A DNA stretch of 64,000 nucleotides from Panorpa germanica (Eukaryota; Arthropoda; Insecta; Mecoptera; Panorpidae): contig OY783209.1 in assembly GCA_963678705.1 (NCBI GenBank), forward strand, positions 5,518,001 through 5,582,000. Direction: 5' to 3'. This document shows, piece by piece, positions 23,841 to 35,660 of this stretch; the first letter of the stretch is position 1; every line of letters begins with the position of its first letter. The notes below the pieces were generated by a model that worked only from the letters and a program-made list of their open reading frames with translations, did not search any database and had not been told where the DNA came from. The translations under genes were made by a program, and so were the position numbers.

Positions 23841-26800
23841 AGAACAAATTTGTATATGTATTTTGTTCGGTTTTTATTAGCATTATTATAATTTTTTTTT
23901 AGAGATTTTTCCGTTTTATTTATATCTTAACAAACCCGGATGATTTTTATTTATCTTTTTTTAGATAAGAAGAAGAATGTTCTTTATTAAACTACAGCAT
24001 TATTTTGTTTCAGTTACTTCGAAATATTGTCTATATATGAAGTGACTACTATTTCATATATCTTGTGAAATGTTTAAATAGTCTACTGCTCCAACTTACA
24101 TTTCTTAAACTGCAGTGTAGTTCAAATTACGAGAGTTCGCCAGTGACTTAATGCTTAAAAGAGGTGGGTGAGATGGACATCTAAATTTATGGAATGAAAA
24201 GTTATTTACAAATGTCCAAATTTACACCCAGCTATATTCATGAGCGTCTGCACAAAATTTGCAGGCGGTGCTAATCAGCACACTACAGTCAATCAAATAT
24301 TAAATTATGAAGGATTCAGTACTATGTTCCTAGTGTAAATTTCAATTTCCACGAAAGGGCCAAGCGCTCTGGTTTCTCATGACTGTATCCATAAACTCAC
24401 GAAATCAATATAACATAATCTTCTTCTTGTAATTCGTATTTCCCAAAGCTTGTTTCTCATTTAACTTTTAACGAATTTTGATTGATCCCTAAGAATTATA
24501 TTTCTTCTCTTTGATTTTCCGTATATCTTACCAATATACTTTATGAATCAAAATATTTTATTTAAAATGTAATATATTTGATATGTTCTCCAGAGACTTT
24601 GTTCCCCAAACAGAAAACTGATATAGACAATTCACAACAAAGATGAACACCGATGGGAGCTGCAACTGGAGCTAACTTCGTCAATGTTGACTCTTCTGAT
24701 ACTTTTCCGATACTTTGGAGAAATAAAAGACATTATTTGACACAATTTATAATATATTGTTTGAACGAACTTAAATCAAGTATAAATATCAGTGTGTTTG
24801 TTTGTTTGTTTATTTATGGTAGTTTCTACCTTGTAGAAAATACAAAAGAGTTTGAATTATCTGGGGATGTTCTCTGCTCGTTTAGTATTTTGATTGGCTA
24901 GATATTTGCAAAGTAAATACATTTGGGGTGTATACAAAACTGCCCTTTGATAACAAAGTTTATAAATAATGCTAGCGCTATATGTATATATGTATATATG
25001 TATGTATGTATTTATAATTATCTTACATTTCATTACATTAACATTTTCTCTCATCCTCATTCTTACTTCTGCCATCACTTTTTCTCCTACTCTCTCCCCT
25101 AGCATCACCAGAGCCACTCTTCTTTCAACCCTCTTCCTACATGTGCTATAACTTTTCTTCTGTCTCCCCAGATTCTCTTTTTGTCACCTCTCCAATATTT
25201 GCTTCCTCTTCTTCGTTCACAAGTATCTACATATCCGGTTACACCTGGATTCTTAAATCTTCTTCATTATCTTCTGCAAATGCACTTTCATATTTCTTTC
25301 TTTTATTCGCCTCTGCACATTACGCCTTCTTCTTATTCCTTTAAAGTATCATAAGTACATATGAAGCCCGCAAAAGCATCGCTCTCACTCGGGCCAGCTC
25401 TATATTTACTGGGTTTGGTTGTTGTCAATTAATTTGTATAATACGTTTATTAAATACACATTCACCATCCTAAAGTCCACACAAGCGCATTGAATTTATC
25501 GTGTGAAACGTGAAAGAGACGAGTAGCTAAAGCATAAGCAGTATGTACTAACACTCGAATTTAATGAATAAAACATAAGACTTTATTACTTTATTTATGT
25601 CAAGTTATTTGTAACAGTGTTATAATATTTTGTACTAAGCACTCTTGTCGATATAATGTGTTTTGCAATACGGGAATAGTCGATCCCAATCCCAATCCCA
25701 GCCGATTTGAAAATCAAATTTGATTTAAATCGGTGGCTGTTGTAAGCTGCCTGGTAGCGATGGGCTTGCAGGGGAAGACCAAGGGAAAGGGAGACATTAA
25801 ACTCAAACCACGAAGCAGTAATGTTGCGAACATTGACTCCAGAAGGGATGCAGGATAAAACAGGAATGAAAATCGTACAGAAACTTGAAGTTGAATAGTA
25901 CACAGAAAGTTTACAATTTATGCTATGGGTATGTTGTGCTATTTGTTTATCGATTGATTTTATTAACTTCGGCCACTGTCTGTTATGAACATGCTAGTTT
26001 TCAACTTTATGGTACAAGTAGTTTTTAAGACCTTCTCCGATTTGTGTTATTGAAAAATTTGTCAGAACAAAAAATTGGTATTAAATTTTATCTTACAAAT
26101 AGAATAAGGTGCAATGAAATAGTGTAAATGTTGAAAAAGGGGTTTGGCAACGCGCCTTGTTTTATTTTATTTGTTTATTTAATATTTCTATTACAATAAT
26201 TTTCCGGATGCTGTACCTTAAGTCCTACTACTCTATACATATTTACTTAGTCTGTATATATATTCAATTTAATCCAATTAAAAATGATTGATAATATTCT
26301 TCTTAGAAATATTTGAAAACCTATTTTATAACTTCATTGCTAACAATGATACATTGTCCCTAGTAACTCCCAACCCCACTGCTTCTGCCATCTACCGACA
26401 ATCCACTGAAGTTTGAGACTCCTTCACAATAGTTTACACCCCCTCCCCCCATTCTTCTATCCACCCCGTCCCGGCCTAGACGAATGGTGGTGGTGTTCTA
26501 CTGTTTGGTATTCTATCTTTATTTTATTCATATTATTCGTTTTTCTTATCTTCCATATGAGTTACTATGCAAACAAAGTGATATCGTCCATAAGAAAATG
26601 ATTAAACCCTATTATAGAATAGGGCTTATCAGAAATGTAAATCTTTAAGAATAAATATTATAGAATATATTACGAAGTCATATATTATTATTATTATTAC
26701 TTTTAGTGTTCAACCCTGCAGTTAAGGATGTTATGCCAGCGACAGCAGCTTCTATAAAATTTTGTTTGTTTTTTAATGGTAATGTACGAATAAATATTAT

Positions 26801-27112
26801 TAATATTTATACGGTTTATGATATGCTCTAAAGGTAAGCATCCACAGGTCCACACTCTTAGCATCGAAAGGCTTTGGCTTTATTGAATAAAACAAGTTAT
26901 TGAAAGACAAGTACGAAGGAAAGTTGTATAGTAACTATACTAGTGTAATTAAAACTCAGTTACGGAAGCGAACACGGCTTTGAGTTCGAAATAGACGCTT
27001 ACATTTTAAAAATGTATTGTGAATTAATATTTGGATGATATCTTTTCAATTTTTGATGGAAACAGACAATAATTTCAAAGTTTAATTGATTTAAATGATT
27101 TTTCCTTATTCG
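23841..27112. other. No gene recognised downstream of the coiled-coil gene
   Basis: Contains the solo MITE arm at 24115, a pyrimidine-rich stretch at 25020-25345 that may be LINE-derived, AATCCC tandem words near 25688, and a C-rich patch at 26437-26476. No frame with recognisable homology was found. Confidence 0.5.
24115..24165 (+). repeat. Solo arm related to the 19981-20199 MITE
   Basis: GTGTAGTTCAAATTACGAGA continuing to GCTTAAAAGAGGT matches the left arm of the element at 19981 with scattered differences. No mirrored partner was found nearby. Confidence 0.55.
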
Positions 27113-27157
27113 CCGCCTCATAAACCTCTTATAAAATTTATACCGGGTATACCAGGT
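27113..27157. repeat. Partial copy of the 6076-6187 palindromic element
   Basis: CCGCCTCATAAACCTCTTAT followed by AAAATTTATACCGGGTATACC aligns with the left half of the element at 6076, with small differences. It is followed by a short (TA)n run. The right arm is missing. Confidence 0.5.
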
Positions 27158-27162
27158 AATAT

Positions 27163-27187
27163 GTATATATATATATATATATATATG
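27163..27187. repeat. Short (TA)n microsatellite
   Basis: A TA run of about 24 bp next to the partial palindromic element at 27113. Confidence 0.9.
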
Positions 27188-27927
27188 TAAGTAGTAGCAT
27201 TTATCCCAGCAAATAATGACTGTTAATTCCATCAATTTTCTTGACTCTGACAATGAAGACAATTATCTCAGTTTCTAGACAAGAAAGAATCTGTAATTAA
27301 ACATGAGAATGCTTTGATACTTAAATAATACCTAGTTAGTATGTCATTACTTTAATATTACGATCTCATTACATATAATACTCGTACTTCTAATAGATAG
27401 GCCCTTATTACCAAATATACAAAAAAGGCTTAGCTTTTCGTTAGTCTCAGAATTTTAACTCTCAAAAACAGTTTAATAAGATACAGCTGACAAAAGAGTT
27501 AGAAAAAAGTTATATAAAAGAGTTTACGAGCAAATCTACAAATCTACTTGTCCCGAAATTGTTTAATTCAGGGATACAACTATCAAATCACTTAAGGAGT
27601 TCTTAAGAAGACATATAGATGTCGCTACTAGACACAATATGATTTTTAGATAGTATCAACTTAATATGTTACCAGTCATATAAAAATTTAAATTTAACCA
27701 ATTTAAGCAATATTTATTTTCAAAATTTATTTTTGCGGTTCCAACTCATTAAAAGTCAGTGGAAAAAAGCTTAAGGGGAGGGGGCGGGGTAGTTGTATCT
27801 GTGTACATAATATATTCATACTAATTAGCATATATTTGAATAAAAATTAATAAGATCTTACCAGAAAAGATTCGATCTCAACAGAATATATTTTATTGAT
27901 ACAATGTCTTAATTTCTATAAAAGTGT

Positions 27928-28487
27928 ACCTCAAATGGTCAATTATTTTTTAATAACTCCTTATATGTTAAGAGATATTAACAATTAAAAAAGTCATTTT
28001 GTCTCTTTAATTATTAAAGGGATTCAACATTGTACACATTCCAAATACATGTGACATCACAACTGCTACCAACCTTACAGTTCATAAATCTCTGCTATAT
28101 GTATTTATTTATCAAAATATCAAATATTATTTACAGCTATTTCAAGGAACAATCAAATTTCAATATTATGTCTGCCTTAGCAGGGTTAAATAAAATAAAA
28201 ACTTATTATTCTTTGACTTGACTTGATTATTTAACTACATACAGCTACAAAACATTACCACAGCACTGACCTACTCAACAAATAACTGACGCAAAAATGC
28301 ATTTTACGTCATACAAATATGGCCGACCATTTCTAGCGCTAAAACTACAATTCAAACTTTTAATTGCTATATCTCCGTCAACATTTAAATATTTAATAAA
28401 ATAGACACGCCAATACAAATTTATTAACATCAATTTCAATCAACAATTCAAAAATCGATCACTAAACCATGAGGACACAAGTCCATT
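27928..28487 (+). repeat. Dispersed repeat of about 555 bp, copy 2
   Basis: This is the partner of 8833-9383. It starts ACCTCAAATGGTCAATTA and ends GAGGACACAAGTCCATT, and homology stops abruptly on both sides. That indicates insertion of a defined element rather than general background similarity. Confidence 0.8.
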
Positions 28488-29485
28488 AATATTGGTTTTT
28501 AGGTTTGTTTCTTTACTAACTCAGTCATGTATGTTATTGTAATTGGTTTCTGTCTTAGGTAATTTATTAGATACTTTAAAATTTTATTAAAAGTTGTATA
28601 CATTACCTTTTGCATCTTTCTTATAAGTAAAGGAAGGCTACATTAAAAATGTTATAATAGAGCTTTTGCTTCCGGTACGATCTCAGAGTTTTTCGACTCT
28701 TTCTAGACAGTGCATCTATTCGCCATACATATATTCGTCTAACGTTATACTCGTAGCAACATGGTAGGTCCTCCAAGCGGTTGATTCTCCTCCCATAACA
28801 TTTTATCGTGTTTTGAAAACATAAATCCTTAAAGAGACTTCAAGAACATGCTTAAAATTATAAATATTCGTAAATTTTATGCAAATAACTTTTAAAAAAT
28901 ACAAAAAATTAAAGACAAAACTTTTTAACGACTTCTGTGGTTTTTAATAAACTTTTACTGAGTGCGGAAAATTGACTGGACTCCTAGAGTTTGAGTTGTT
29001 AACTTGCACCAGACAAACTAAGCTGATCATACTTCTTTCAAGTTGTCTCCAGAAAGAATTTTCTTTCCAAGTATTAAGAAGTTATTCATTTATATTCGTA
29101 TAAATTATAAATTTTGTTTTTTTTTTATTCATAAAAATTAATTTTAATTACATAACTTTTGTAATGATCTTTTTCTAAGTCGTCACGTACACTCTTGGAA
29201 AGCTATTACGCTTCTACTTTCTCGGGAAAAGGGTTTTCAGTTATAGAGTCTTTATAAGTTCAGATCAGATGTATAATTACATTGATATGAATCGAAATTA
29301 AGCTCAGTGCAGTAATTACACAAGGTATAATTAAATTGTAATATCCAAGACATCCGGTGAAAACTGCAAACAGTTGTTTTTTTTTTGGCGCGGCATTTTA
29401 CAGTTTGTGGGCTAAGAATAAAATAGAAAAAGACCACAAAATAACAAACAATTCTATAAAAATTCACAATTATTTTATTACTATT

Positions 29486-29520
29486 AAGGTATAACTTTGC
29501 AGTTGGAGTAGCACTAATAT
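29486..29520. repeat. 35-bp target-site duplication, left copy
   Basis: The sequence beginning AAGGTATAACTTTGCAGTTG recurs at 30072-30106 with about two differences, exactly bracketing the LINE fragment. Confidence 0.75.
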
Positions 29521-30071
29521 TATTATTTATTTATTATTATTTTAAATTCATAAATTACATATCATTGTGCTTAATTACATTCCAAAAGATTTAATTACAT
29601 TCCAATTCTAAAAGAAAAAAGACTTGTCTTCTTTGTGTCTACGCTCTGGCGTTACTTTTCTTTCTTCGTTCCTTCTCTCTATTTCCGCCATCCACCTCTT
29701 CACTGCCTCCCTTTAATAATTGCACAATATTCTCCTCGCTCATTACTTTTTTCTCACAAGAAAACTTAATGTGCTCTAGTGTTTCAAACTCCGTTCCGCA
29801 CACTCTACACATCGTTTCGTCGCTATTTGCCCAATATCTGTTTCCTTTCTCCTCGTTTCCCAATCTAAATCTGGCAATCCTTGTCATGTTTTTTGTGTCT
29901 TTTTCTTTTAAGTTATGTAATATCTTTCTCTCCCAAATCCTTTATCTAAATCTTTTATATCTTGTGTTGTAATTGCTCTTCTCGATTTTTTCCATTCTTT
30001 CCTGTTGCTGTATGTAACAGTCCCTTCTCCTTAGCTCATCATCCACACTTGTGCCTCCTTACTACTAAGGC
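29521..30071 (-). mobile_element. 5'-truncated LINE with C-terminal CCHC motif and TAA-rich tail
   Basis: On the minus strand, an open frame at 29639-29887 encodes TRIARFRLGNEEKGNRYW followed by CRVCGTEFETLEHIKFSCE, the post-RT Cys-x2-Cys...His...Cys motif of insect LINEs. Upstream (30000-29890) is a recognisable continuation, QQERMEK...NYN, shared with the copy at 18970; this part has lost its frame in places. The 3' end is a UTR finishing in an (AAT/AAAT)-rich simple tail rather than poly(A), as in some I/Jockey-type elements. The whole 551-bp insert is flanked by a 35-bp direct repeat (29486-29520 and 30072-30106) with about two mismatches, read as an unusually long target-site duplication. 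The divergence suggests an older insertion than the one at 1383. It belongs to the same family as 4240-4560 and 18970-19410. Confidence 0.85.
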
Positions 30072-30106
30072 AAGGTATAACTTTGCAGTTGAAATAGCAC
30101 TAATAT
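30072..30106. repeat. 35-bp target-site duplication, right copy
   Basis: This is a direct repeat of 29486-29520 on the other side of the truncated LINE. Confidence 0.75.
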
Positions 30107-30179
30107 AGTAAATAAAAAAAAAATGATAAGAGTCCTGTCTCTACAAGTTGGATTCCTGAATCAATGCTATACTTTCTAG

Positions 30180-30240
30180 ATTTGATTGTTATCAAAATTA
30201 ATTTGATTATGTGTTCTCATAATCATAAAACTTATAAGGT
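30180..30240 (+). repeat. Dispersed repeat family B, 5' fragment
   Basis: ATTAATTTGATTATGTGTTC and TAATCATAAAACTTATAAGG align with 52672-52712. The similarity fades beyond about 30240. Confidence 0.45.
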
Positions 30241-31861
30241 AGTGGTGTTGTCCACATGTAAGAGGCCACGACACTGGCATAATAAATAGGCATGACAAAT
30301 CTGAAAATAATAAATAAATAAAAATAGAAAAAAAAGTAATGTTATAATTTTGTTGTTGTTGATAATTAATAGTAACTTGAAGTAAAAATTGAGTGCAAAA
30401 GATAACCTTGTAACAGATATATAATTCCGACACTGTGACTTAAATAAAATCGCGTAAACACGTCATGTAAATGTGACATGATATTTTTTTGTTTTAAATC
30501 ATATGAAATGGTTTTGAATTTTTCTTAGCTTAAAAATTTCAACATTCTAGTTGGGTTCAAACCCGTTGTTGTTATAGACTGTCACACTACCCATGTAAAA
30601 TGATGTTATTTTGTTTGTTATGTACTAACAAAAGTTATTTGTTACTCCATGTTTCTGTAATAAAAAATACCACATGGTTCAAGGGTTTAAAAAAACATGT
30701 AATATTTAAAACATCCCAAAACTTAATTACATAACTCGAATATTTTGTTTGTGGTGTTCATTCCTGTCTATGTGTACATCTTGCCTTGGGCTAGTAAACC
30801 CTGCATAATCATGATGTATATTTACGTACATTATATAGACCACAGAATGGCCTACAATTTTAGTTCGTCCATGCATTTATTCAGGACACTGGTTCGAAAT
30901 TGATAAACAAATATTAGCATTTATTTTTCTGTGACAATTGGCTCCATTCTCCTGACTATACTCACATATTCAAGTCGTTAAGCCGGTCGTTTAATTTTCA
31001 TTCCTTTATTTAATTGCTCCAGTCAATTATTCTTAAATGCCACAATTTTACAGCCACCATCATACAGTTCTTTAGCTGCTTTTAATATTCAGCTAAAATA
31101 TATTTTTCTCTAGCTTTGAAAAGGACGTCCATATCAAACATGCGGCGCGGCGCCTGGATTCACTGCCTCGTATTGGAATGAGCGTCACTTTATTTGAATC
31201 ACGACGCCATCCAGTAGATCCAGTTGGTAGGAATCTACGTTGGAACAAAACGGACGTAGAAGGGGAGGAGGGGGGGGGGGGGGATGATGTAACACCGTAG
31301 ACTGTAGACCAGGGTGGCGAACGGCGATGCTGTTATAAAATCTAATGTGTGTTATTAAGTAGATGATTTACAATAGTGTTACAGCGGGAAATAGTCTAGT
31401 ACGAGTATTACACTGTCATTTGCAAAAGCAACATTTTTACTGTTATCTTTGTATAAGTAACGTTTAGTAATAGTAACAAAGTAACTAAGACTTACTCTGC
31501 ATGCAAATATCTGCTTAAAATCTCCAGCATATTACAGTTTTATCTGCGCGATGAGTACTTGGAGCATTGGAGAATAATATGCTTTACTGTTAGTGTTAAT
31601 TTTATTTACTTAAGTGGGGGAGGGTTTCAACTTTATTTTTATTTATTTATATTATTGAACAACATATTAAGTTTATTTTGTACAAATTTGAAATCGATTG
31701 TAGTAAAACTGTCGGAGATATAGAGTTTTAAGTCTTTACCTCTCTGGTCAGCTTTCGTGTTACTTTGAAACTTTTAAAAGCGGTTTCTAACACTTAGCTT
31801 TTTCAGAGTCGGTGCCTTCTGTAACTCAAAATCTACTAGACCACACTCTTTCTTTACATAA
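30241..31861. other. No gene recognised; GC-rich patch with poly-G
   Basis: AT-rich, except for 31135-31330, which holds GCGGCGCGGCGCC, the poly-G tract and a CAGGGTGGCGAAC word. It could be regulatory or a decayed element end. Confidence 0.45.
31262..31283 (+). repeat. Poly-G tract
   Basis: GGGGAGGA is followed by a run of 14 G (31270-31283), extreme for such AT-rich DNA. It could form a G-quadruplex. It lies within a GC-richer patch at about 31135-31330 that also has a GCGGCGCGGCGCC word at 31142. Confidence 0.85.
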
Positions 31862-32010
31862 ATGCCGAGGTAACGCTGTCGAGTTACCGAGTTTATTAAT
31901 TTTAACAAAGTTTCTGATTTTTTTCATGAAGAATCGGGATTTTGACTTTTAAGTGCTATAAAAAATTGAAAAATAAAAAAAAAAAAAAAACTCGACAGCG
32001 TTTTACCTGC
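31862..32010. mobile_element. Short inverted-repeat element
   Basis: AACGCTGTCGAG at 31872-31883 is mirrored perfectly by CTCGACAGCGTT at 31991-32002. Flanking similarity (TGCCGAGGTAA versus TGCAGGTAAA) extends the arms to about 24 bp. The interior is AT-rich and includes an A-run of about 14. A non-autonomous DNA element is the simplest reading. Confidence 0.5.
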
Positions 32011-32284
32011 AGAAACTTATCAACTAATGAAATCATATTGGTTTTTCGATTTCAGAAAATCCAGTAATGAGTTATAAGTGTCACCGCTATGAAACTTTTT
32101 TTGTGACGTCTGCGGAGATTCGCTGTCAATGCCTCATTTCTTGATATTTATTTATGAAAATTTCTCAAAGTATTTTTCAAATGTCATTTTAACATGTAGT
32201 AATAATTATATATTATTTGTGTCGGCAAAAAACATTATCGAAAATATGTTTTTTTTATCGTTTTGACCTTCTATTTTCTAATAC

Positions 32285-32470
32285 CACCAAGATCTGCATG
32301 GATAACAGCTCCAAGCAGTTTTACGACCAGATTCTTCTGCACACGTCATCGCGACACTCCTACTCATTGAGGCTTTATAATAATTATAAACAATTTATAA
32401 ATATTTTACTTGCCCCAACGAATAAGTGAAGGCGTAAAGCATCAGCGCCATTCATTTTCTGTGCTAGTTG
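32285..32470 (+). repeat. Dispersed repeat family B, 3' fragment
   Basis: CCAAGCAGTTTTACGACCAG, TTCTTCTGCACACG, ATAAATATTTTACTTGCCCC and GTGCTAGTTG align in order with 52770-52885. Confidence 0.65.
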
Positions 32471-33248
32471 CTTCGTCAATTATGACTGAAGATTTTGTCT
32501 GTGATCCCTAGAACATAAGCCCTTATAATTGCGCTTCTGTGTGCAGACTACTAAATATACTTTTATAATTGCATTTCTATAATATCTAGGACCTGACACA
32601 ACCACCCTGTACTTACAAAATACAGTTTCAATCGGTTTACTTTTCTCTTACTTACTTCAAACATTTTCATACTTCCAGAATCATCCTTTAAAAAAAGAAG
32701 TGATCTATGATAAAAAGTTAAAGTCAAAAAATAAGTTATTATCTCTAACAGTGTGGTAATATATTCTGCAATATAATACCTAAGGTTCTCAACTCTAACT
32801 CAAGTCCAAACTATAAACTTTACTTCAGTGGATATACTCCTCGTGGATATACTATCATCTCGCTCTTATATCTGGACCAAATAGTTAAATACATACATTT
32901 ATTACATATAACGAATAGAAACTCGAGATATTCCAGAAGTAGAACGAACAAACCAAAGCCCAAGCCAAAGCATATAATTTACAATTTAGTCAAAATGAAG
33001 ATAGCCAATATACTGACTGCACAAGCTGGTGCACCATAGACATATATAAAGACAAATGTAGAGGTGACATCTAAAACAGAGTGAGAAAAATAATAAGATA
33101 ACTGTTTGAAAGAATGGGAAACGGATATTAATATAGAGATGTCACTTATATATATAAAACGTGCGGACGTGACCAATTAAGTGAACTGGACATTACGTGA
33201 CAATAAATAAGGTAATGGGACCTATCTATATTTCAGTTATAAAAGCAC

Positions 33249-33252
<4 letters not shown>

Positions 33253-33300
<48 letters not shown>
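33253..33300. repeat. (TA)n microsatellite
   Basis: An uninterrupted TA run of about 48 bp. Confidence 0.98.
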
Positions 33301-33304
<4 letters not shown>

Positions 33305-35101
33305 AGAATTTAAAATATGTTCAAGTTATACTACAAGCAACTGTGACTATACTAATTTTAATTTGATGCTATAGGAATTTTAGTCATGAAATCATTATAG
33401 CAGTTTGATATTATGCCACATAGTAATTTTTACGTCACGTTACGTCTTGTCACACATTGCATACTCTTCCTACATCTTGTGAAGTCACACATTTGAAAAA
33501 GAAAAATTACATTACTCTTATTTTGTGTTTTGTTTTGCATTTTCTTTCTTCGGTAGTCGAATTATATATTTGATGTGACGTCACGAAATTTATGGCTCCC
33601 GAACCTTCCATGTCACACCTTGGCACACTTTGGTCCTCTCCACTCCTTAAATATTATTAATATATATTTTCTATTTCAGTAATTCTCAGTAAATAATTTT
33701 CTAGGAATTAAAACATTTCTATAAATAGAGATAATAATTAATATAATATATAATTAATGCCAGAAACTTAATATAACATCAATTAGCAGTCATTCCTTTG
33801 ACTGTCAGTCTTATTATTAAATTTGCGATGTATTCTACGAATCGGGAATCAAGATTCAGGATTCGGGAGTCATCCGACCCAAGCAACGAGCAACGATCTG
33901 CAAAGATTCTTAACGTTGTCTTGATGATCAAGATAACGCACAATGCTCTGAAAATCAAATTCAATTTGATGAAAATTTAATTAAATGTGCGAATGTCTTA
34001 AAACATAACTTCATTATTTTGTAATTAATCAGTTGGTAATTTGATTTAAACTTCGAATAAGGATACGTCTAAGAATATAAGCGGCTGAGATGCTGTAACA
34101 ATGCGTCAATGTTTACTTTCTATTTCTGTTGAGGATGGCCTCACACTAGAGATACCGCGTTTCTTAAGATATATTTTTGTGAACATATATCGAAGTAAAA
34201 TTTATGGAGTAGTATGTGAAAACGCACATTGAAGAATACGAATAAATATGGAAGTGTATAACAGATATCGAAAAAGCGATATACTGACGGAAATTAGAAG
34301 AGTGGACGGAACCAGACAAACGTTAAAAGACTTTTTAAGAGAAACGAGACAACATGGAAAGAACAGGCGAAAAAGGATTAAAGAAAATTGAAGAATCTTA
34401 AAGGAGGCGAGAGTTCCACATGGGCTATAGCGCAAGGAAGATGATAATGATATATCAATAAGCAAACTTAGTATGAGAGCAAACGAGACAGATATAAGAG
34501 CGCTTAATTGAAAGAAGATGGGATTAATATTAAATCATGACAAGAGGGTTAGGTTTTCTCTGTTTGTTCAATGTATATATATATGATGTTGTCTCTATTT
34601 TTCTACGACAAAGAAACAATGATCTAAAAACTAGTCGCAAGTCAAGTTTCGATAGGAAAGCAAAAATCCGAAGGACAAGTTTGTCTTGCATCTGGTTAAG
34701 AGATTATGAGGCAATTTTGTCTTAAGACAGCTTTGCCCCAAGTGTACTTAATCTGCCAACTGTCTAATGTCTGGTAAATTGCGTTGAATTTTAATTTCAT
34801 TCTTTGTAGACCTATAAACTGTCTCACATTAAATTATGTTAATTAGATATTCTATTACTAAACAAAGCAATCTAGAATTTCTAGAGAAAGTTATAACTAA
34901 AATAAATACAATGTTTTTTATTAAAACAAAAATTCTGAAGACAAACTGCGATTATTATGAAAAATATGTTAATCCTATTCTGAAATTATGATAATATTTA
35001 CAAGTTTTATAAGTAAATTCTCAATGTTAGACATGCCAAACACATAACCATAATTTACCAAAATGTCTACACAAGATGCCCTCGTCTGGTCTGTCATGGT
35101 T
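33301..35101. other. No gene recognised; CRE-like site at 33576
   Basis: Contains a perfect TGACGTCA (33576-33583) and a purine-rich stretch (34200-34530) that may be LINE-derived. No supported gene was found. Confidence 0.45.
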
Positions 35102-35127
35102 GGGTCACAATGGGTCATGGTGGGTCA
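35102..35127 (+). promoter_or_regulatory. Three GGGTCA half-sites in DR4 spacing
   Basis: GGGTCA occurs at 35102-35107, 35112-35117 and 35122-35127, each separated by 4 bp, in a locally GC-richer patch. (A/G)GGTCA direct repeats spaced by four are known binding formats for nuclear-receptor heterodimers such as EcR/USP in insects. A trivial alternative is a 10-bp tandem repeat. A further GGGTCA lies near 35234. Confidence 0.4.
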
Positions 35128-35475
35128 CGGTGTCCCGAGCTGGATGTTTCATGACGCATTCAGAATAAATGAATAACATAATAACGTAATGTGGACAACG
35201 GAGAAACTCTGTGTTTTTTCTGGTGGAATGTTTTAGGGTCACGCCTGGGTTAGCGGGCTCCCATCTACCCTTAGAACAATGGGAATGAGGGTGGTTGAAA
35301 AACTGTGTTAGCTGGATTACAAATGAAAGAAACACTTGGAACATAAGCAGATAAGCATTGACACACTGAGTACGAGTAAATTATATTATGTGACAGACAG
35401 TAGTAAACTATGAGGAGATTAAGTGATGCAATTTTTGTAATTACGTTGGTTCATTTTATGACATATCTCATTCGC

Positions 35476-35660
35476 AGAGCCGGATTAACTTTTTTCCATC
35501 GACTTCCACCGAACATGTTTGATTTTCTAGTAATTATAGTACTTCTTTTAATTCTTTTTCCATATAGTACTTCGTAAATGGCTGCAGAGGTCAGCCGTAG
35601 CTGCGCAAAATGCACGTGGTCATATTTATTTGCTGGTGTCAACTGCCTATTGCAGTCGTC
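35476..35660 (+). mobile_element. Possible hAT-type element end
   Basis: CAGAGCCGGATTAACTTTTT at 35476 resembles hAT terminal repeats (CAGNG...). A minus-strand frame of 63 codons, reading inward to the terminus, crosses it (GGSRWKKVNPALRMRY). No mirrored terminus or 8-bp duplication was found, so this is tentative. Confidence 0.25.

Noticed and set aside
25595-25903. 102-codon minus-strand frame
   Set aside because: Its Ile/Gly repeat comes from AATCCC tandem words and there is no domain or splice context.
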